Shown here piece after piece: positions 5,930 to 9,185 of a DNA stretch of 9,185 bases (position 1 is its first letter; each line of letters begins with the position of its first letter). The notes under the pieces are model-generated. The model did no database searches. It worked only from the letters and a program-made list of their open reading frames with translations, and was not told the DNA's origin. This DNA comes from Solirubrobacteraceae bacterium (GTDB lineage Bacteria; Actinomycetota; Thermoleophilia; Solirubrobacterales; Solirubrobacteraceae), in the NCBI GenBank assembly GCA_016462245.1, contig JAEMTR010000020.1, positions 4,906 to 14,090 on the forward strand. Reading direction: 5' to 3'. The position numbers and the translations under genes are program-made.

Positions 5930-6442
5930 CTAAGCGGTGACCTTTGAAAGCTGGTCAACGATCGGAGCGACTGCGTCCTGAACGCGGCTGCTGACGACGT
6001 CGGCCTGACGGGTCACATCGCCGCGCACGTTGCGCAGCTGCTCGTCTGCGTCCTTACGCAGGTTGCGAACCTCACGCTCGATGCGCGTGCGGTTGCGCTT
6101 GATCTCACGCTCGATGCGCGCGCTGGCCTGGCGGACCTCGTGCTCAGCCTTGGTGCGCGCAACGCTTCCGCGATGCTCGACCTTCTTCAGCTGCTGCTCA
6201 GCACTCTGACGGCTGCCGACCTTCGTGCGCAGCTCTTCGATCGCGTCAACGACCGTGTCACGTGCGACGAGAACGGCGCCGACCTGAAGGTCAGCGGCAC
6301 GCTCAACGCGTGAGTGGGATGCCTTGGCTGTTGCCTTCGGCTTTGTACCTGCGCGGCCACGAGTCTTCGAGGCGGCCGTCTTGGCCTTTGCGCGGGGCTT
6401 CGGTGTTGCCTTCGGTGTTGCCTTCTTAGTTGTAGTTGCCAT
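5930..6442 (-). CDS. Small basic protein: histone-H1-like tail plus 11-residue-repeat helix
   Basis: A 170-residue protein I cannot assign to a named family. Residues 1-48 are a low-complexity Lys/Ala/Thr/Pro/Arg tail (ATPKATPKPRAKAKTAASK) like bacterial histone-H1-like proteins, likely disordered and able to bind nucleic acid. Residues 50-170 are predicted long helix. From about residue 87 the sequence falls into 11-residue units, clearest as RIEREIKRNRT (109-119) and RIEREVRNLRK (120-130), with hydrophobics mostly at positions 2, 6 and 9. That hendecad spacing is known from apolipoprotein, LEA, synuclein-like and some coiled-coil proteins. There is no signal peptide, membrane segment or cysteine. 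A longer reading from TTG at 6460 is unlikely: the strong ribosome site GAAAGGAAG (6458-6450) lies inside that extension, 7 nt before the ATG at 6442. It has its own terminator and a LexA-box-like site upstream. Nucleoid binding and phasin- or lipid-binding-like roles are both possible. Confidence 0.8.
   Translation of the reverse strand: MATTTKKATPKATPKPRAKAKTAASKTRGRAGTKPKATAKASHSRVERAADLQVGAVLVARDTVVDAIEELRTKVGSRQSAEQQLKKVEHRGSVARTKAEHEVRQASARIEREIKRNRTRIEREVRNLRKDADEQLRNVRGDVTRQADVVSSRVQDAVAPIVDQLSKVTA
6071..6120 (-). repeat. 17-bp direct repeat with 33-bp period
   Basis: CTCACGCTCGATGCGCG (plus strand) occurs at 6071-6087 and 6104-6120. The 33-bp offset equals 11 codons and underlies the paired RIERE units of the histone-like protein, pointing to internal duplication of an 11-residue module. 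Confidence 0.85.
6399..6422 (-). repeat. 12-bp tandem duplication in the basic tail
   Basis: TTCGGTGTTGCC (plus strand) occurs twice in perfect tandem at 6399-6410 and 6411-6422, encoding the repeated Lys-Ala-Thr-Pro units of the histone-like N-terminus. Such an exact repeat can expand or contract by replication slippage without shifting the frame. Confidence 0.8.
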
Positions 6443-6449
6443 CTGATTA

Positions 6450-6458
6450 CTTCCTTTC
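6450..6458 (-). promoter_or_regulatory. Strong ribosome binding site deciding the start at 6442
   Basis: GAAAGGAAG on the minus strand, 7 nt before ATG 6442. It is the strongest Shine-Dalgarno in the window and implies high expression of the histone-like protein. It rules against the upstream TTG at 6460 as the start. Confidence 0.8.
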
Positions 6459-6487
6459 AATTACTTAGAACTAATGAGCTTACGGAT

Positions 6488-6493
6488 AGAGTA
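6488..6493 (-). promoter_or_regulatory. Candidate -10 element of the histone-like gene
   Basis: TACTCT on the minus strand (6493-6488) fits TAnnnT. A 17-bp spacer would place the -35 at 6516-6511, inside the LexA-like palindrome; that hexamer (CGAACA) matches TTGACA only in its last three bases. The resulting leader would be about 40 nt, ending with the strong ribosome site. This is a weak motif call, supported mainly by its position. Confidence 0.35.
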
Positions 6494-6502
6494 GCAGCTT
6501 TG

Positions 6503-6516
6503 CGAACAGGTGTTCG
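6503..6516. promoter_or_regulatory. LexA/SOS-box-like operator
   Basis: CGAACAGGTGTTCG has 6-bp inverted arms (CGAACA/TGTTCG) around GG. On the plus strand it fits the Gram-positive LexA (DinR) consensus CGAAC-RNRY-GTTYG at every position. It lies 61 bp upstream of the histone-like ATG and would overlap the -35 of the candidate promoter, the usual place for LexA repression. The only gene it can plausibly serve is the minus-strand one starting at 6442, because both flanking genes read leftward. Confidence 0.6.
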
Positions 6517-6551
6517 TTCTTAGCTCTAAATACGCCCGCCAGGCGCCGTGG

Positions 6552-7403
6552 TTACAGGGCAGGGAAAGAAAGCGCGTCGGCTAGTGCAGCTGCCGAGGGC
6601 GCCGCAACAATCGCTGAAACATGATCCGAATCGGCCAATGGCAGCGCCAAAGCGGTCGGCGATGCGGGAAATGCGACCTCCCCACCTGCCTCACGAACGA
6701 TGAGCTGGCTGGCGGCGACATCAACCGGCCTACAGCTCCAGAGCGAGACCATCGCATCGGCTCGGCCAGCGGCGACCTGGCAGCAGGAGATCGCCATCGA
6801 ACCAAAGGCGCGGACGCGGTGCGCGCCAGCGATCAGCGCCGGCGTTGATGCCGCAAGGTTGAACGGCGAGGCTCCCTCGACCAGCACAACCTCGAGCCGC
6901 CCGTCTTCGCTGCGCCGCTCCGGTGCAACGGGAGCTAAGCGCTGACCGTTGAGCCAAGCCCCCTCGCCGCGGATCGCGTGCCACTGCTCGTCGCTGCCGA
7001 AGTCGTGAACGAAGCCGAAGCCGACATCGGCCATCGTCGGCCCATCGGCAACAGCGATCGAGATCGAATAGGCCGGCAGCCCGCGCTTGGCGTTGAGCGA
7101 GCCGTCGATTGGATCGATTACGACGAAGGCCTCGTCGCTGCCGAAATCAACCGTGCCGCGCTCCTCCGACAAGGCCGTGAAGCGCGCGCCCGCGTCAAAG
7201 AGCTTCTTTAGCTCAGCGAAGACGATCTCTTCGGCCTGCTCATCGATCACCAGCGTGCGGTCGCCGCCAGCGCCGATCGTCCCCGTCTCGGCGACGCGAT
7301 CGTCGCGCTGCGGCGTCGCCGCCAGCAGTTCGCCGAGAGAGGCCGCGCAGCGAGCGGAAAGTTCGAGCCAATCAAAGCTGAGAATCGCTGACGAAGGAGC
7401 CAT
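6552..7403 (-). CDS. Inositol-monophosphatase-family phosphatase
   Basis: A metal-dependent (Mg2+) phosphomonoesterase of the IMPase/FBPase/CysQ superfamily, 283 residues, cytoplasmic. Metal-site motifs are present: DRTLVIDEQAEE (48-59), the SEERG glutamates (80-81), the hallmark DPIDGSLN (97-104) with Asp97 and Asp100, and GRADAMVSL...PVDVAASQLIVREAGG (213-241) with Asp228 as the final ligand. DPIDGS-N in place of DPLDGT-N is common in bacterial and archaeal variants with broad substrate range. The substrate could be inositol phosphate, fructose-1,6-bisphosphate or 3'-phosphoadenosine phosphate; the sequence does not decide. The start ATG has only a weak AAGAG upstream, and a TAGGAT hexamer (7418-7413) sits 9 nt from it, suggesting a very short leader. 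It diverges from the helicase gene across 20 bp. Confidence 0.88.
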   Translation of the reverse strand: MAPSSAILSFDWLELSARCAASLGELLAATPQRDDRVAETGTIGAGGDRTLVIDEQAEEIVFAELKKLFDAGARFTALSEERGTVDFGSDEAFVVIDPIDGSLNAKRGLPAYSISIAVADGPTMADVGFGFVHDFGSDEQWHAIRGEGAWLNGQRLAPVAPERRSEDGRLEVVLVEGASPFNLAASTPALIAGAHRVRAFGSMAISCCQVAAGRADAMVSLWSCRPVDVAASQLIVREAGGEVAFPASPTALALPLADSDHVSAIVAAPSAAALADALSFPAL

Positions 7404-7423
7404 CTTGCTCTTATCCTAAGGGG
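7388..7423 (+). promoter_or_regulatory. Candidate divergent promoter with overlapping -10 elements
   Basis: Plus strand: TATCCT (7412-7417) fits TAnnnT, with CTGACG (7388-7393, 4 of 6 to TTGACA) 18 bp upstream inside the phosphatase gene. With the usual 6-7 nt from -10 to start, transcription would begin at about 7424, the helicase GTG itself, giving a leaderless mRNA. Minus strand: TAGGAT (7418-7413) overlaps it almost completely and could serve the phosphatase, though no -35 is visible for that direction. Confidence 0.4.
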
Positions 7424-9185
7424 GTGCCCGAAAGCCCCCTCCAGCTGACCGACGAGCAGCAGCGGATCGCTCAGTTCGCAGGCAAGGCTCTGGTTGTGGC
7501 GGGCGGCGCTGGCAGCGGCAAGACGACGGCGCTTGCGGCGCGCTTCGGAGCGCTGGTCGCCGAGCGCGGGATTGAACCGGAGGCGATCGTTGCGATCAGC
7601 GCCTCAGCGGCAGCGGCCGACCACCTACGTAGCCTCGTCGAGCAGCGACTTGAGCGTGGCTTCTCGAAGCTTCCGATCTCCGACCTCAGCGACTTCGCAG
7701 CGCGGCTCTTGCGCGACGAGATGCCAGAGAGCGGCCTTGATCCCTTTGTCGCAACGCTCAGCGGCGCCGACCGCCTGGCAATGCTGATCGAACGAGTCGA
7801 CGAACTTGAGCTGCGCGAACACGACTTCGCTGGCCGGCCAGTCAAGCTGCTGGCCTCGTTGATCGTCCAGATCGATGCACAGAAGGCGATGCTGATCAGC
7901 GCCGAAGAGTGCGCGCAGCGGGCGCAGAAGGCCGAGGGCTCCGGCGCCGATCTGGGGCGCGAATTCGCCGCCCTTTACTCCAGCCACGAAGCGATGCTGG
8001 CCGAGCAGGGCGCGCTCGACCAAGGCGACCTGATCTTCGGCGCGCTGAGCCTGCTGAAGCGCCCGGATGTACAGGAACGCTTCAGCGCCCGCTACAGCGA
8101 ACTTCTGATCGACGATGCCCAGAGCCTCTCGGTCGCGGGATTGACGCTGATGCTGGCGGCCGCTGCCCAGCTCGATCGCGTGACGGCCGTGGCCGACCCC
8201 GACTCTGCTGCAGCCAACGAGATCAGCGGCGGCGAAGCGAACCTCGCCGCGATCTCAGCTCAGAGCGGCGGCGAGTGGATCGAACTAACGCGATCGCTGC
8301 GCTGCCGTCAGCAGATCGTCCTAGCTGGCCAGGCGGTGCTCGAGCAGCGACTCAGCCCGCCGCTGACCGGCGAGCCGGGCGGCAACGTCCGCGGCTGGCG
8401 CTGCGCCAGCGAGCGTGCGCAGGCGCAGGCGATCGCCAGCGAGATCGAGCAGCTAATCCAAGCTGGCAGCAAAGCCGAATCGATCGCTGTGCTGGTCGGC
8501 TCGCTACGCAGCGACGGCCGCGCGATTGCCGCCGCGCTCGACGAGCGCGCCGTGCCGCACCAGCTAGGTGCCAGCGACCAGCTCTTCAGCCGCGGCGAAG
8601 TAAAAGACGTGCTCGCTTGGCTGCGGCTGCTGACCAACCCCGGTGACGCCAGCGCAACCGTTCGCGCGCTGGCGCGAGCACCGATCGAACTGCGCGCCGT
8701 CGACCTCGCGCGCTGCGTGCAGATAGCGCGGCGGCGCAAGCTCGACATGGTCAGCGCACTAACAGCAGCGACCCAGTCGCCGCAAATCCCGCCCGAGGCG
8801 CGCGAGCGGATCGTCGCATTCCTAAAGCTTCAGCGCCAAGCCGCGGGCGCGCTCGACGAACTTCGGCCCGACCGTTTCGTCCACCGCCTGATCGAGCGCC
8901 TTGGCCTGCGGCGCCAACAGCTCTTCGCCGCCCAAGCCGACGTCGTTGAAGGGCTGCGCTGCCTGGCCCGCTTCGAGGCGCTGGCTGGCCGCTTCGCTGA
9001 GCGCTCGCCCCAAGCGAGCGGGCGCGAGTTCGCCGAGTACGTCGTAGCCGTCGCCGACGCAGGGCTGCGCGAGAGCGACGAGAGCGCTGGCGCCGAGCAG
9101 CTCCCCTCGGCCAAAGTTGCCGTCGTTGAAGTTGGCTCAACCCGTGGACTGAGCTTTGACCACGTCTTCGTCGCCGCAATGGAGC
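7424..9185 (+). CDS. UvrD/Rep-superfamily helicase with degenerate motifs, possibly AdnA-like (3' end cut by window)
   Basis: I translated 587 residues from GTG 7424, open to the last base. The layout is that of an SF1A helicase: a Q-motif-like LTDEQQ (8-13); Walker A AGGAGSGKTT (26-35, Lys33); a motif Ib-like DLSDFAARLLR (87-97); motif II LLIDDAQS (227-234); motif III VADPDSA (256-262); motif IV LTRSLRCRQQI (288-298); and a motif V-like GSTRGLSFDHVFV (571-583). Several positions are off-type. Motif II has Asp-Asp (230-231) instead of Asp-Glu, motif III lacks the usual Gln after DPD, and motif Ia (ISASAAAADHL) lacks the FTN core. The inter-motif region is Ala/Gln-rich. This pattern fits a partner motor subunit such as actinobacterial AdnA, whose C-terminal RecB-like nuclease would lie outside the window. 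A divergent stand-alone helicase or a dead homologue remains possible. No Shine-Dalgarno at proper spacing is present, consistent with a leaderless GTG start. Confidence 0.85.
   Translation, partial: MPESPLQLTDEQQRIAQFAGKALVVAGGAGSGKTTALAARFGALVAERGIEPEAIVAISASAAAADHLRSLVEQRLERGFSKLPISDLSDFAARLLRDEMPESGLDPFVATLSGADRLAMLIERVDELELREHDFAGRPVKLLASLIVQIDAQKAMLISAEECAQRAQKAEGSGADLGREFAALYSSHEAMLAEQGALDQGDLIFGALSLLKRPDVQERFSARYSELLIDDAQSLSVAGLTLMLAAAAQLDRVTAVADPDSAAANEISGGEANLAAISAQSGGEWIELTRSLRCRQQIVLAGQAVLEQRLSPPLTGEPGGNVRGWRCASERAQAQAIASEIEQLIQAGSKAESIAVLVGSLRSDGRAIAAALDERAVPHQLGASDQLFSRGEVKDVLAWLRLLTNPGDASATVRALARAPIELRAVDLARCVQIARRRKLDMVSALTAATQSPQIPPEARERIVAFLKLQRQAAGALDELRPDRFVHRLIERLGLRRQQLFAAQADVVEGLRCLARFEALAGRFAERSPQASGREFAEYVVAVADAGLRESDESAGAEQLPSAKVAVVEVGSTRGLSFDHVFVAAME

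Larger units (their letters stand above)
6465..6529. repeat. Pair of TTAG-NN-CTAA palindromes flanking the promoter
   Basis: TTAGAACTAA (6465-6474) and TTAGCTCTAA (6520-6529) share the same 4-2-4 inverted form, 55 bp apart (about five helical turns). They bracket the LexA-like box and the candidate -10. Short AT-rich palindromes occur by chance, so a regulatory role is only a suggestion. Confidence 0.4.

Noticed and set aside
6443..6460. A TTG-initiated extension adding six residues to the histone-like protein
   Set aside because: The strong ribosome site GAAAGGAAG lies inside it with perfect 7-nt spacing to the ATG at 6442.
6530..6551. Terminator after the phosphatase gene
   Set aside because: The GC-rich bases there form no stable stem with a sensible loop and there is no T-run, so readthrough toward the histone-like gene is possible.
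7909..8646. A 245-residue plus-strand open frame
   Set aside because: It is a shadow of the helicase in another frame; its composition is Arg/Pro/Ala-rich low complexity, while the helicase frame carries ordered motifs throughout.
1..9185. tRNA/rRNA genes, CRISPR arrays, insertion sequences or toxin-antitoxin modules
   Set aside because: No cloverleaf, spaced repeat array, transposase motif or paired small ORFs were seen; spacers are all 131 bp or shorter.

Overview
This is a dense, high-GC bacterial stretch (roughly 60-65% G+C by eye) with nine protein-coding genes, short spacers and no RNA genes, mobile elements or CRISPR. The actinobacterial type of citrate synthase ('citrate synthase 2', CitA-like), the DrrA-type ABC ATPase, the Mrp protein without a C-terminal CxxC, the LexA-box form CGAAC-N4-GTTCG and the AdnA/UvrD-like helicase all suggest an actinomycetote. 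A deep branch such as Thermoleophilia is possible, but that finer placement is only a guess. Both end genes run out of the window.

Layout. 1-1881 (minus): citrate synthase followed after 6 nt by a DrrA-type ABC ATPase that is cut by the window start. 2013-3449 (plus): an amidase-signature hydrolase. 3446-4318 (minus): an atypical SDR/NmrA-like NAD(P)-binding protein that meets the amidase tail to tail. 4408-4674 (plus): a seven-iron-type ferredoxin. 4671-5819 (minus): an Mrp/ApbC Fe-S cluster carrier ATPase that meets the ferredoxin tail to tail. 5866-5901: a clear intrinsic terminator serving the minus-strand gene upstream of it. 5930-6442 (minus): a small basic protein with a histone-H1-like tail and an 11-residue-repeat helix. 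6552-7403 (minus): an inositol-monophosphatase-family phosphatase. 7424-end (plus): a UvrD/Rep-superfamily helicase with altered catalytic motifs.

The genes do not form one pathway. The ferredoxin and Mrp carrier form an Fe-S pair. Citrate synthase is central metabolism. The most interesting part is 5.9-9.2 kb. There, a histone-tail plus hendecad-repeat protein sits behind an excellent LexA/SOS-box match. Nearby, a degenerate AdnA-like helicase starts from a 20-bp divergent spacer in which -10 elements for both strands overlap. The idea that this segment concerns DNA-damage response or chromosome handling is an inference from the SOS box and the helicase.

Two convergent gene pairs end on interlocked stop codons in palindromic tetranucleotides (CTAG and TTAA), leaving no room for terminators. 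The window edge carries a perfect 15-bp inverted repeat that may be a contig-end artefact.
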